64,000 bases of DNA from JAQUBU01 sp036677685 (GTDB lineage Bacteria > Bacillota > Syntrophomonadia > Syntrophomonadales > Syntrophomonadaceae): assembly GCA_036677685.1 (NCBI GenBank), contig JAVBWA010000008.1:246965-310964 (forward strand). Direction: 5' to 3'. The position numbers and the translations under genes were made by a program. The notes under the pieces are model-generated. The model saw only the letters and a program-made list of their open reading frames with translations. It was not told where the DNA came from and ran no database searches. This document shows positions 17,248 through 27,200 of this stretch, in pieces (the first letter of the stretch is position 1; the number at the start of each line of letters is the position of its first letter).

Positions 17248-17847
17248 CTATCGAAAAAGCTCCAATATCAAGGGCCGGGCTTTTTCAAGGGCTTTTCCGC
17301 GATGGCTGATCCGGTTTTTTTGTTCCGGTGAAAGTTCGGCAAAAGTACAGGTGAAAGCATCGGGTACAAAAAGCGGGTCATAGCCAAATCCTCCGCTGCC
17401 GGACGGTTCGAAAGCTATATTGCCTTCACAGCTTCCTTCCACGGTTTTAACCTTACCTGCAGCATCGCTCAGCGCTATAACACAGACAAAGCGAGCGGTT
17501 CTTTTTTCCGGTTCCACATCCGCCATCAGCTTTAATAGTTTTTGATTGTTCTGCAAATCATCTGCAGCTTCACCTGCAAAACGCGCCGAATATATCCCCG
17601 GCTGCCCGTTCAAAGCATCCACTACCAGACCTGAATCATCGGCCAGGCAGGGCAAACCGCTGGCTACAGCCGTTTCTACCGCTTTCTTTATAGCGTTTTG
17701 AGAAAATGTCTCACCATCCTCAATAACCTCCGGTAAAGCTGGAACTTCATCAAGGGTAATAATTTGAATATCCAAATCATTAAGTATTTGCTGGAGTTCT
17801 TTCTTTTTCTTTTGATTACGGGTAGCCAGTAATAATTTGCGAGCCAT
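17248..17847 (-). CDS. rdgB: XTP/dITP pyrophosphatase (RdgB/HAM1)
   Basis: About 199 residues from ATG 17847 (MARKLLLATRNQKKKKEL). A longer frame from 17886 would overlap rph and is not needed. It shows the HAM1 landmarks: TRNxxK near the N-terminus, the LADDSGLVVDALNGQPGIYSAR loop that binds metal and nucleotide, the SGGFGYDPLF segment and the SHRGKAL end. It removes ITP, dITP and XTP from the nucleotide pool. It begins one base after the rph stop, so the two are translationally coupled. Confidence 0.95.
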   Translation of the reverse strand: MARKLLLATRNQKKKKELQQILNDLDIQIITLDEVPALPEVIEDGETFSQNAIKKAVETAVASGLPCLADDSGLVVDALNGQPGIYSARFAGEAADDLQNNQKLLKLMADVEPEKRTARFVCVIALSDAAGKVKTVEGSCEGNIAFEPSGSGGFGYDPLFVPDAFTCTFAELSPEQKNRISHRGKALEKARPLILELFR

Positions 17848-17848
17848 C

Positions 17849-18574
17849 CTAAACTTCAACTCCGATAATGCTTTTCTGAACAGCAATCAGTTCTTTAATG
17901 CCTTTCTCGGCCAAAGCCAGCAAGCTTGCCAGTTCATCTTTGCTGAATACCGTACCTTCACCAGTTCCCTGTATCTCAACAAACTCACCCCGGCCGGTCA
18001 TAACCACATTCATATCCACATCAGCCCGGGAATCCTCGGAGTATTCGAGGTCAAGAACCGGAACTCCCTCAACAATACCTACACTAACCGCCGCCAGATA
18101 ATCCCTAATTGGGATACTGCTTATCAGGCCCTTTTCCTGGAGCTTCTGGCAAGCCAGATACAGTGCAACAAAAGCTCCGGTTATAGAAGCGGTTCTGGTC
18201 CCCCCATCAGCCTGAATAACATCACAGTCAATCCAGATCGTGCGCTCACCTAAAGCATCCATGTCGACCACCGCCCGCAGTGACCGGCCAATAAGCCGCT
18301 GAATTTCAGAGGTGCGGCCACTGATCTTACCGCGGCTGGCTTCCCGTTGAGTCCTGGTCTCGGTGGACGCCGGCAAGAGGGAGTATTCCGCAGTAACCCA
18401 GCCCTGGCCGCTGCCCTTAAGGAAGAACGGCACTTTCTCCTCAATCATAGCCGAGCATAAAACCCTGGTCTCCCCGGATTCGACCAAAACCGAACCATCG
18501 GGATGCTTGATAAACCCCGGGGTAATTTTTACTGCGCGCAACTGGTCATTTAATCGATCATTAGGTCTAGTCAT
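17849..18574 (-). CDS. rph: Ribonuclease PH
   Basis: 241 residues, full length. It carries the RNase PH core: RTRPN-like start (MTRPNDR), GSVLVESGETRVLCSA, EYSLLPASTETR, the EIQRLIGRSLRAVVDM segment, the phosphate-binding IQADGGTRTASITGA and LDYxED-like LDLEYSEDSRADVDMN. It trims tRNA 3' ends phosphorolytically. It overlaps rdgB closely on the 3' side. Upstream, the activase gene ends 78 bp away on the same strand. Confidence 0.96.
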   Translation of the reverse strand: MTRPNDRLNDQLRAVKITPGFIKHPDGSVLVESGETRVLCSAMIEEKVPFFLKGSGQGWVTAEYSLLPASTETRTQREASRGKISGRTSEIQRLIGRSLRAVVDMDALGERTIWIDCDVIQADGGTRTASITGAFVALYLACQKLQEKGLISSIPIRDYLAAVSVGIVEGVPVLDLEYSEDSRADVDMNVVMTGRGEFVEIQGTGEGTVFSKDELASLLALAEKGIKELIAVQKSIIGVEV

Positions 18575-18652
18575 TTTTTACCTCCGTTTTTTTCTTCTGA
18601 TCTGTATATATCATTTCCTTTAATATCTATAGCCACAATACAGGGAAAACAT

Positions 18653-19456
18653 TTAATCCTCCTTTTCTCCATATATACAACAACCTATGGCACCATTTAG
18701 CTGGGGCTCCTTTAAACCACGGACCTCACGCCCGGATTCGCGGGCAATAATCGATGCAAGAGCTGAATTCCTGGCCCCGCCTCCGGAGAGCAGAATTATA
18801 TCGCTTTTGAGCTTCTTCAGCATTGAAGCCACCCGACGATATAGAGCATAATTTACGCCGGCGGCCAGATGGGAAAGCGGATGCCCTTCAACTATTTTAG
18901 CTATTATTTCAGTCTCGCCAAATATGGCACAGGTGGAGTTAAGCTCCACCGGATCCTGCTGACAGGATGACAACTCTTCCAGACTCATACCCAAAACAGC
19001 CGCCATATTTTCCATATAACGCCCGGAACTGGCGGCACAACGGTCATTGGTCAGAAAATCAACCGCCCGTCCTTCCCGCACCTTTACAACCTTGGTATCC
19101 TGTCCGCCAATATCCAGCAGAGTAAAATCGCCTAATGTACCTTGATAAACCGCTCCCGCAACATGGGCTTGAATTTCCGGAATCTGCACTGCCCCCTGTA
19201 CTTGTACCGCTATTTTGCCATAGCCAGTGGCTACCACCCGGTCATCATTAAACCCCAATTGTTTAAAATCCAGGGTCAGCATTGATTGCGAACGCCATTC
19301 AGCATAGTCGGTATCCGGCGGATATCCGGAATGCTGCCCCAACCGGGCGAATTTCCGGTAAAAATCGATAGTATCGAATATAGCCCGCTGAGTTATAATG
19401 CCATCCTGCATCTGTATTATTTTAACTGATCTTGATCCCAGATCAATTCCTATCAA
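18653..19456 (-). CDS. Fe-S activase of a 2-hydroxyacyl-CoA dehydratase or double-cubane protein
   Basis: About 268 residues of the BadF/BadG/HgdC ATPase family. IGIDLGSRSVK is phosphate loop 1, LLDIGGQDTKVVKV loop 2 and LSGGGARN the adenosine motif. Cys in NDRCAASSGRY and in NSTCAIFGETE are the two ligands that let the homodimer hold a bridging [4Fe-4S] cluster. It drives ATP-dependent electron transfer to its partner. GTGGAGG lies 7 bases before a TTG at 19456 (TTG at 19459 is possible); the ATG at 19492 lies upstream of that site. It follows its likely partner by 46 bp. Confidence 0.88.
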   Translation of the reverse strand: MIGIDLGSRSVKIIQMQDGIITQRAIFDTIDFYRKFARLGQHSGYPPDTDYAEWRSQSMLTLDFKQLGFNDDRVVATGYGKIAVQVQGAVQIPEIQAHVAGAVYQGTLGDFTLLDIGGQDTKVVKVREGRAVDFLTNDRCAASSGRYMENMAAVLGMSLEELSSCQQDPVELNSTCAIFGETEIIAKIVEGHPLSHLAAGVNYALYRRVASMLKKLKSDIILLSGGGARNSALASIIARESGREVRGLKEPQLNGAIGCCIYGEKED

Positions 19457-19502
19457 CAAAAAACCTCCACTTTCGAGGGGTAAACGTCTCACACTTTACC
19501 CC

Positions 19503-20480
19503 TCACCTTTTAAGCATATTAACAAAAGATTCGAGGCGCATGCGGGTTCTGGCATCTACTTTGCCCGGCTTGTCTCCTTCAATCGTCAAGAAAGGCAATT
19601 TCAATTTTTCACGGTAGATAAGGTCTTCAATCTGGCGGAAACAAAAAGTCTGAGTGTAGTGAATAATGCCGTCAATGTTCCTCCGGGCCACCTGTTCCTC
19701 AATATCCTTTAAGCGTGCAAACGCTCCGTAAGGATAAGTGTAAGCCAGATATTGATCTACTATATCATCCTCATCGAACGGCATAGAAAACTGGCGCTGT
19801 ACCTCATTAAACACCACCCGGGCACCCATTGATTCCAGGGCATCGTAAATATCAGGAAATATAGGCGGAACTCCTATATAGGCCAAACGAACTTTTTCTT
19901 CAAAAGGCTGACGCTGACGAGCCTTTTCAATTAAACTCTGCAATTGACTGGCAAATTGCTTGGGATTACCGTTAAAATCACTGGAGGAAACTAAAAAATA
20001 GTGGTTTTCGAAGCCGCTGATCAGGTTGTCCCGCCAAGTCATAAGGTCAAGTTCACTGCAAAGCCGGCGCACCTTATCCAGTTCCGATTTGACCTTAATC
20101 ACTTGAGCTTCATTTACCTGGAAATAATTCATTAGTTTTTTTATCTGCGCCTTGAGCATTTCCCGATCGCGGTCAAAAGGAAAGGCAAAGGGGATTATAT
20201 TAAGCCCCCGGAGCTGCAGAGTTTCCATCAGAGCCTGGGTATTGCTGCAATCCCCCTGCATTACTGCTATTATGGCTTCCATATCGTTTTCCAGGCTGGT
20301 GCTGTACAAACCTTTAATCCAGCCGCAGGTATTGCGGGGGTATCCGGCTTCTTCGGCAGACTCCACCAAGGTCTGGGGCCTCTGTGCACTTATAAAAAGG
20401 TTGTTTAAATCCACCGGGACTTTGCCTGCGGCAAGAATTACCTCCACCGGTATACTGGTGGTAAAAGCAACTTTATTCAT
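19503..20480 (-). CDS. HgdB-like / double-cubane cluster-type reductase component
   Basis: 325 residues of the 2-hydroxyglutaryl-CoA dehydratase D-component fold. Cys52 (NTCGWIKG), Cys78 (QGDCSN) and Cys280 (TQTFCFRQ) occupy the positions expected for Fe-S ligands in this family. True dehydratases have two different subunits, but only one is present here with its activase. That layout matches the YjiM/YjiL and double-cubane cluster protein (DCCP/DCCP-R) group, whose natural substrates are not known. It sits between murI and the activase, all on the minus strand with short gaps. The substrate cannot be predicted. Confidence 0.8.
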   Translation of the reverse strand: MNKVAFTTSIPVEVILAAGKVPVDLNNLFISAQRPQTLVESAEEAGYPRNTCGWIKGLYSTSLENDMEAIIAVMQGDCSNTQALMETLQLRGLNIIPFAFPFDRDREMLKAQIKKLMNYFQVNEAQVIKVKSELDKVRRLCSELDLMTWRDNLISGFENHYFLVSSSDFNGNPKQFASQLQSLIEKARQRQPFEEKVRLAYIGVPPIFPDIYDALESMGARVVFNEVQRQFSMPFDEDDIVDQYLAYTYPYGAFARLKDIEEQVARRNIDGIIHYTQTFCFRQIEDLIYREKLKLPFLTIEGDKPGKVDARTRMRLESFVNMLKR

Positions 20481-20489
20481 TACAAAACC

Positions 20490-21290
20490 TCAATCCAGGT
20501 TTAACTTGTTTACTTGTTTTATCGTATCTCCCAGTAATTTGCCTACTTTATAAAACGAATCATCCTGACCGCTGACAAAAAACTCCCCGTTGGGGCTTTC
20601 ATTGCTTTGGTTCAGCAGTCCTTGCCGCTTCAATATATCAGCAAGCTCGTCTATAGTCTCACAAGCCGGGTCAACCAGGGTTACCTCCGATCCGGCATAT
20701 TCTTGAATCAAAGGAGCCAGAAAAGGGTAATGAGTACAGCCTAATACTATAGTATCCACGCCCTTTTCCATTAAAGGTTTAAGATATTCGGCCACCGCTT
20801 CTCTGGTTTCCTGGCCTTCCAAGCTGCCGTCTTCAACCATAGGCACGAAACGAGGGCAAGCTACTTCCAAAATCTCGTGGTTAGGGCTTATTTTCTTTAT
20901 TTCCCCGGTATAAGCCAGTGTATTTACGGTTGCCCGGGTGGCAAGAACACCTATTTTGCCGTTTTGGGTGCGACGGGCTGCGGTTCTGGCCCCGGCTTTT
21001 ACCACACCCAGCAAAGGAAGATCATACTGCCGGGATATTACTGGCAGGGTTACCGATGAACTGGTACCGCACGCTACTATTATGGCTTTTACATTTCTGC
21101 CGATTAAATAGGAAATAATTTTGTGCGCATAAGTAAACAATTGCTCTTCTGTTTTGCTGCCATAGGGCACATGGGCGGTATCGCCATAGTAAATAAAACT
21201 CTCCCGGGGAAGCTTATCCAGCAGGGTTTTTACTACCGTCAATCCGCCCACACCAGAATCAAAAACACCAATGGGCTGGTTGCTTTCCAA
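20490..21290 (-). CDS. murI: Glutamate racemase
   Basis: 266 residues. The start MESNQPIGVFDSGVGGLTV is the classic N-terminus with the first Asp. Catalytic Cys74 lies in IVACGTSSS (most homologues have ACNTAS) and the second Cys in LGCTHYPFL; FIYYGDTAHVPYG is also conserved. It makes D-glutamate for peptidoglycan. It heads the minus-strand run that continues through the HgdB-like gene, activase, rph and rdgB. Two copies of the dispersed repeat lie immediately upstream. Confidence 0.95.
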   Translation of the reverse strand: MESNQPIGVFDSGVGGLTVVKTLLDKLPRESFIYYGDTAHVPYGSKTEEQLFTYAHKIISYLIGRNVKAIIVACGTSSSVTLPVISRQYDLPLLGVVKAGARTAARRTQNGKIGVLATRATVNTLAYTGEIKKISPNHEILEVACPRFVPMVEDGSLEGQETREAVAEYLKPLMEKGVDTIVLGCTHYPFLAPLIQEYAGSEVTLVDPACETIDELADILKRQGLLNQSNESPNGEFFVSGQDDSFYKVGKLLGDTIKQVNKLNLD

Positions 21291-21357
21291 TACTTACACC
21301 TCTTTTATTGTATCTGCATTCCTAAATAATTTATCACTTTTACTGGATATATTCTAT

Positions 21358-21486
21358 AACGAGGGCAAAATATGTCCTCCGCTTCTTTAAGTGGTCGTCA
21401 TCCTATTGATTAAACAGGCGGCAGGTTCATCCCTACCTCGTTGCAGCAGTGTGTTGAAACTGCTCCCCAGTTTCTTCTGTTGCTTA
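21358..21486 (+). repeat. Dispersed repeat, copy C (short form)
   Basis: A 129-bp copy that starts AACGAGGGCAAAATATGTCC and ends TTGCTTA. It lacks the ~53-bp module of copies A and B. It abuts copy D head-to-tail. Confidence 0.75.
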
Positions 21487-21618
21487 AACGAGGGCAAAAT
21501 ATGTCCTCCGCTTCTTTAAGTGGTCGGGTTCCTATTGAGAAAAAGGACGGCGGGTTTTTATCTCCCGCCTCGTTGCAGCCGTGTGTTGAACCTGTTCCAC
21601 AGTTTCTTCGGATGCTTA
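21487..21618 (+). repeat. Dispersed repeat, copy D (short form)
   Basis: A 132-bp tandem partner of copy C: AACGAGGGCAAAATATGTCC at the start, a GGCGGG/CCCGCC hairpin in the middle, GATGCTTA at the end. C and D form a head-to-tail pair between murI and the GerMN gene. Confidence 0.75.
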
Positions 21619-21646
21619 AGATTCTGTGATAAAGTATATGTTTTAA

Positions 21647-22240
21647 CTACTGATTCAAAACCGGTTTAACCGGAGATGACAAGTCTATTCCTCCATTGAT
21701 GCTTTCGACCATTTGACCGTCAATCATAAAACTTACCCCCTCAATAGTAGGAAACTGCCCCAAACTATTGCTTATCGCTTGTACCATCAGTTTTTCTTCC
21801 TGCTCACTTTTTATACCCCGGACCTTGGCATTCAAATCAACCACACATATCCCATCGGTTCTAATATTTATGTCCCGCAAGGCAGTTCCAGCCGGAAAAA
21901 CTGGTGAGAATTCCTTGGATTGGGGGCCTTTGATTAATTCTTCCATGGTTTTTCTGGCTATGGCTTGAGTCTTGGCAACCGTCCGGTTCTCAACTGCCAG
22001 TTCCTCTTGGCCTGAACGGGCAAAATATAATTTAATGGTTACCGTTTCACCGCTGGGGCTCTTGGGAGCAGGGTCTTTAACCTCCTGAGTTTTAACCTCC
22101 TGCTTTTTTGGATTTTCCGGAACCAGTTTGATTAAATCCTGCCAGGCTTTACTGCTCGCAGGCGGGGAGGAACAACCTCCGCTGATCAAACAAACTGCCA
22201 GAATAATGACTGCAAGACCTATAATAATTTTTCTGCCCAT
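21647..22240 (-). CDS. GerMN-domain lipoprotein
   Basis: About 197 residues. The start at 22240 (MGRKIIIGLAVIILAV) has GGGGAGG 9 bases upstream. The ATG at 22258 precedes that site. Residues 1-22 are a lipoprotein signal with the lipobox ending ISGGC, then a Lys/Pro/Ser-rich spacer. Residues ~70-185 are a GerMN domain (TVTIKLYFARSGQEELAVE, MEELIKGP, GTALRDINIRTDGICVVDLN). In Bacillus GerM this domain serves spore formation and germination. Here it is probably on the outer face of the membrane. It is divergent from the efflux operon. Confidence 0.85.
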   Translation of the reverse strand: MGRKIIIGLAVIILAVCLISGGCSSPPASSKAWQDLIKLVPENPKKQEVKTQEVKDPAPKSPSGETVTIKLYFARSGQEELAVENRTVAKTQAIARKTMEELIKGPQSKEFSPVFPAGTALRDINIRTDGICVVDLNAKVRGIKSEQEEKLMVQAISNSLGQFPTIEGVSFMIDGQMVESINGGIDLSSPVKPVLNQ

Positions 22241-22454
22241 AATTCCGAACCTCCCCATAATATTCCTGTTCTAAGATACGAGGTTAGTCCCAAAATTATG
22301 CCCGCCAATTGCTGCAGGGTTCTGAAATTTAACGCCAATTCGGTTCTGCTGCGCAAAGTCACAAAAGCCAAACCACTATTGTTTTAGAACGCTTAGAACT
22401 GGGCTTAAAATCTGTTCCTCCAATTCCTGTGTCTATCCCCCCTGCCAAAAACTG

Positions 22455-22512
22455 TTTACAAATTTTAGTTCCTAATATATACTTTAGAAACCAAATAAAA
22501 TTATCTGGTTTC
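22455..22512 (+). promoter_or_regulatory. Promoter and probable TetR operator of the RND operon
   Basis: TTTACA (22455-22460) and TATACT (22478-22483) are separated by 17 bp. Immediately downstream, GAAACCA (22487-22493) and TGGTTTC (22506-22512) form a perfect 7-bp inverted repeat with a 12-bp centre. It lies between the -10 box and the tetR start, where a self-repressing TetR protein would bind. Confidence 0.7.
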
Positions 22513-22529
22513 CGAAGGGAGTTGCGCAA

Positions 22530-23108
22530 ATGAAGGAAAGAATTATGGAATCAGCCTGGAGACAGATCATGAAGTATGGTGTACGGCGCTTCACTATCCA
22601 GGACATCGCCTCGGATATCGGCATCAGCAAAAAGACCATATATGTGCATTTTGAAGGTAAGGAAGCTATTATTCAAAGCCTGGTGAAAAAGTTTACGGAA
22701 GAAGACAGGCTTGCCCACTGTGAGATCATGGAAAAAGAAGCAGACTTTTTCGAGAAGGTCGATGCACTGATCGATTCCGAAGTTCACAGAAAAATCACTT
22801 CAAGCTTTATGGCCGACCTCAATCGTTTCTATCCCAGCATATTTGAGCAGTTTATCAAGGAAGACGATTTTCACCGGGAAGTATTCACCGATCTTATGAA
22901 TGAGGCAGTCAAGGCGGGAATCGTAAGACAGGATATTCACCCCGAAATTATGATTTTTATTGTGGAGAGAACCATGGAAGCCTACAGCGATCCCAGTTTT
23001 CTCAGGATCTGCGACATCAGTCTGCAACAATGCCTGCACATGCTAAAAGACCTTTTGCTCTACGGCATTTTGGAACCGAACGCACGCCGGGGAGGTGAAA
23101 CACCGTGA
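22530..23108 (+). CDS. TetR-family repressor of the efflux operon
   Basis: 192 residues. Residues ~1-50 are a TetR helix-turn-helix (IMKYGVRRFTIQDIASDIGI, SKKTIYVHF). The rest is an all-helical ligand domain typical of the family. GAAGGGAG stands 8 bases before the ATG. The gene's last codons overlap the membrane-fusion gene by 4 bp (GTGA), so it is the first gene of the three-gene operon. The likely ligands are drugs, solvents or fatty acids exported by the pump. The operator just upstream supports autoregulation. Confidence 0.92.
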   Translation: MKERIMESAWRQIMKYGVRRFTIQDIASDIGISKKTIYVHFEGKEAIIQSLVKKFTEEDRLAHCEIMEKEADFFEKVDALIDSEVHRKITSSFMADLNRFYPSIFEQFIKEDDFHREVFTDLMNEAVKAGIVRQDIHPEIMIFIVERTMEAYSDPSFLRICDISLQQCLHMLKDLLLYGILEPNARRGGETP

Positions 23109-24208
23109 AAAAGCATTGGGGGGTAAGGCTTTTTTTACTGCTGCTGGCAGCCGGGCTGGTAGTTTACGGAGCCTTTAGCCGGGGTAAAACCGAACCCGGT
23201 ATATCTCAAGCCCAACAAGCTGTCAGTGTGAGAATTACGACGGTCAAGCAAATTCAAAAGGAAAACATACAGACTTTCACCGGCACGGTCGATGCTTATG
23301 AAACCGCGCTAATCAGTCCTAAAGTGGACGGCCGGGTGGAAAAGCTGCTGGTTGATAACGGCTGTCAGGTAAAAGCAGGGCAGCCCCTGGTAGAACTGGA
23401 TAGCCGCGATTACGACAACAGCCTGGCTATCAGCCGGAGTGCACAGCAGAAAGCCGATGCTGCTCTGGCCAACCTCAGTCTAAACTATGAACGCTGCCTG
23501 CAGCTCTTTAATAGTGGTGCTTTATCAAAGAAAGACCTGGACGATCAACAGGCCAGCCTGGATATGGCAAAAGCTGATGCGGCTGCGGCTGCGGCTGCTC
23601 TTGCTCTTGCTCAAGATTCTGTTGGCAACACCCATATTTGTTCGCCAATAGCAGGAGTGGTTGCAGATCGCCAGGCCGATCTCGGCCAGGTCTTGGAGGC
23701 AGGAACCCCTCTGATGACCGTCCATGATTTATCATCGGTATTTGTAAAGATTAATGTGCCGCAACGCGAAATGTCGGTAATAAAACCGGGGTTAAAGGCT
23801 GCAGTTACGGTTGATACATATCCGGGAAGGGTTTTTGATGGAACCGTCACTGATATTAATCCTAATGCCGACCCCAGTGCCCGGGTGTTTATGTCCCGGA
23901 TTAAGCTTTCCAATTCTGAAGGCTGCTTAAAACCGGGCATGTTTGCTCAGGTTAGCATTACCACCGGCAAAGCTGTTCAAGTAGTGGCTGTTCCCTCCTA
24001 TACACTGACCGGTACTTCAGACCGGTATTACGTTTTTGTGCCCGAAAAAGGCCGGGGGAGATCGCAAGAGGTGAAAATTGGAGCCATAATCGGCTCAATG
24101 GTGGAAATCAAATCCGGATTGCAGGCGGGTCAGAAGATTGTGGCCAGCAATGTCAACAAGTTAAAGGACGGCGACCGGATCAAAGTGGTCGGTGAACAGG
24201 GGGAATAA
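23105..24208 (+). CDS. RND efflux membrane-fusion (adaptor) subunit
   Basis: 367 residues. An N-terminal membrane anchor (about 5-24) precedes a HlyD-type barrel-sandwich hybrid (residues ~45-90 and ~150-205: FTGTVDAYETALISPKVDGR, VEKLLVDNGCQVKAGQPLVE, ICSPIAGVVADRQADLGQVL). A short alpha-hairpin rich in Ala lies between the halves. Beta-barrel and membrane-proximal domains follow to ~360. It links the RND pump to the outside. In a Gram-positive envelope without an outer-membrane partner it may act as a periplasm-like adaptor. The start is a GTG overlapping the tetR stop. Confidence 0.93.
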   Translation: MKKHWGVRLFLLLLAAGLVVYGAFSRGKTEPGISQAQQAVSVRITTVKQIQKENIQTFTGTVDAYETALISPKVDGRVEKLLVDNGCQVKAGQPLVELDSRDYDNSLAISRSAQQKADAALANLSLNYERCLQLFNSGALSKKDLDDQQASLDMAKADAAAAAAALALAQDSVGNTHICSPIAGVVADRQADLGQVLEAGTPLMTVHDLSSVFVKINVPQREMSVIKPGLKAAVTVDTYPGRVFDGTVTDINPNADPSARVFMSRIKLSNSEGCLKPGMFAQVSITTGKAVQVVAVPSYTLTGTSDRYYVFVPEKGRGRSQEVKIGAIIGSMVEIKSGLQAGQKIVASNVNKLKDGDRIKVVGEQGE

Positions 24209-24211
24209 AAA

Positions 24212-27200
24212 ATGTTTCTTACTGAATTAAGTTTGAAGCGACCGGTCCTGGCTACCGTTTCCATACTGGCTTTGGTGGCTCTGGGAGTAATTGCTTACCT
24301 GACCCTGAGTATCAGCGACTGGCCGGAAATGGAATTCTCCTATGTAACCGTTACCATTGTTCAGCCCGGAGCTTCACCGGAACAGATGGAAACGGGGGTT
24401 GCCCAAGAATTAGAAGAAGCCATGACCCAGATATCGGGTGTCAAACATGTCTTCACCACCGCACGTGAGGGTGTGGTCATAGTTTGGGCTGAATTTGCAC
24501 TGGAGAAGGAACCACAGGAGGCAGTTCAGGATGTCCGCGACAAATTAGGTCTTATCCGCAGCGATTTGCCAGAGGGTATTGAGGAACCCATTATTACTCG
24601 TTATGACCCCACCGTTTCGCCTATAATCACCCTCGCGGTTTCTGGGGAGCGATCGCTAAAAGATATAAGCGAGTTGGTTGATGAAAAAGTGAAAAGACGC
24701 CTGGAAACAATTTCCGGAGTAGGGGCAGTTAATATCCTCGGCCGTGAAAAAAGAGAGATTCAAATTCTCCTGGATCTTAACAAAATGAAAGCCTGCAATT
24801 TATCTGTCGTTGAAGTAGTTGGCAGCCTGCGGAATCAAAATCTTGAAATACCCGGCGGCAGCCTGAATTCAAAAGAGAATAAAATCAACCTCCGGATTAC
24901 CGATAAATTGATCCGGGTGGATGATTTCGAACAATTGCCGATAGCCAAAAGAGGTGGCAGCCAGTTATATGTTAAGGATATCGCTACCGTTGTGGATGGG
25001 ATAAAAGAGCGGCAGGAGCTGGTCCGTTATCAGGGACAGCCGGCGGTGGGGCTGGAGATTATTAAGCAATCCGGGAACAACACGGTGAAAGTTGCCGACC
25101 GGGTAAGAAAAGAGATTAGCGCTTTACAAAAGGAACTGCCACCCGGAGTTAAGCTGGAGGTAGTTCGCGACAACTCCGTGGGAATACGCAACATGGTAAG
25201 AGATGTAAGCAGGACCCTATTTGAAGGCGGCATCCTGGCGGTTTTGATCATATTTATTTTTCTGCGCAACCCGCGCAGCACCTTGATTAGTGCAATATCC
25301 ATTCCCACCTCGATCATAGTCTCGTTTACAATTATGAAAGTAATGGGGTTCAGCCTTAATACTATGACTTTAATGGCCCTTTCCTTGTCCATCGGTCTTT
25401 TAATTGATGATGCCATTGTGGTTGTTGAAAACATCAACCGCCATCTGGAAATGGGAAAAACTCCCGTGCTGGCGGTTCGCGATGCCAGCACGGAGATTGG
25501 TCTGGCGGTAATGGCTACTACATTTACAGTTGTAGCGGTATTTTTGCCGGTGGGAATGATGACCGGTGAAATCGGGCAGTTTTTCAAGCAGTTCGGCATT
25601 ACGGTGGCTTTCAGTGTACTGGTTTCACTACTGGTTGCTTTCACCCTGGTGCCTTTACTGGCCGCACATTTTCTTGATATGGAAAATAAGGGTATAGGCG
25701 GTCGGCTCGGTAGAGTTCTGGAAAGATTTAACCGGGGATTCGAAGAACTTGCTCAAAATTATGTTAAATTTTTAAGGTTAGCCTTGCAGCACCGCTGGCA
25801 GACTATAAGCATAGCAATCATATTGTTTGTTGGCAGCCTGACTCTGGTCCCTTTGCTGGGTTCGGGTTTTGTACCTTCTGCCGATCTGGGCGAGGTCAAT
25901 GTAATAGCTGAACTTGATTCCGGTGTGAACCTGGAAAAAGCACGGCGGACAGCCGGGGAAATCGAAAAATTGCTGCGCAGTTACCGGGAAGTAGAAAGAG
26001 TGTACTCTACTATTAATACTGATCAGATTCATATATTTGTTAAGGTGGTAGACAAAGGTCAGCGGGAAAAGGATATTCGAGAAATAGCGGCTGATATGCG
26101 CCGGAAACTAAGCCAAATGCCGGGTGTCAGGGCCTCTATGGCATTTTTCCAGGCGGGTATGCTCGAAGAAAAGGATTGGGAATTCCGGGTCCAGGGTGAA
26201 GACCGTGAAAAACTGCAAATCTATGCTGAACAGGCGCAGCGCATTTTAGAAAGCATCCCCGGAGTAGTTGATGTAAGCAGCAGCTATAAACCTGGCAAAC
26301 CGGAAATAAAAATCAAAGTTGATGAAGTGGCAGCAGGTGATCTGGGGGTGAGTACCGGACAGATTGCGGATGTTATTAATACATTGTTTACCGGGACAGT
26401 GCTTGGCCAATATCAGCAGGCAGATAAACGTATTGATGTACGCCTGCGCTTATCTGAAGAGCAGCGGGAGGACGTAACCGACCTTGAACAGATCTACCTT
26501 CCGGGGTCCTTTGATGCGGCCCGGGGAGCTCAGGGACCGTTGCTGACCTTAAGCCAGGTGGCCCAAACCCAGTTTTCCACCTCGCCTTCAGAACTAAATC
26601 GTTCCGACCGGTACAAGGATATAATTCTGTCGGGAAATCTGGATGGTATTACACTGGGCGAATTAAATAATATCTTCCTGAAGAAGGTGGAAAAAGAGAT
26701 CAAGCTGCCTAAAGGCTACCGCATGTATGCAGGCGGAGATTCCGAGCGTATGGAAGATACTTTTAGCTCCATGATTATGGCATTGATTACCGGCATCCTG
26801 TTTATATTCTTTATTCTGGCCGCCCAATTTGAAAGCTATATCGACCCACTTTCGATTATGCTGTCACTCCCCATGGCCATTATCGGAGCCATTCTGGGTT
26901 TATTGATAACCGGCAGCGACTTAAACCTGGTTTCCATGATTGGCATTATAATGCTGATGGGTTTGGTAAGCAAAAACGCCATACTTCTGATCGATTTTGC
27001 CAAACGTTCACGAGCGGAAGGCTTGGAACGTGATGAGGCATTGCTGCAGGCTGCCGGGATTCGTTTGCGGCCTATTTTGATGACGACTACCGCTATGATC
27101 TTCGCCATGATCCCCCTGGCCCTTAGCCTGGGAGCGGGATCTGAACAAAGGGCTTCTATGGCCCATGCTATAATTGGCGGTCTAATTACCTCTACATTAC

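Noticed and set aside
25030..25644. 204-codon frame on the minus strand inside the RND pump gene
   Set aside because: The pump is intact and conserved on the plus strand; the antisense frame has no ribosome site.
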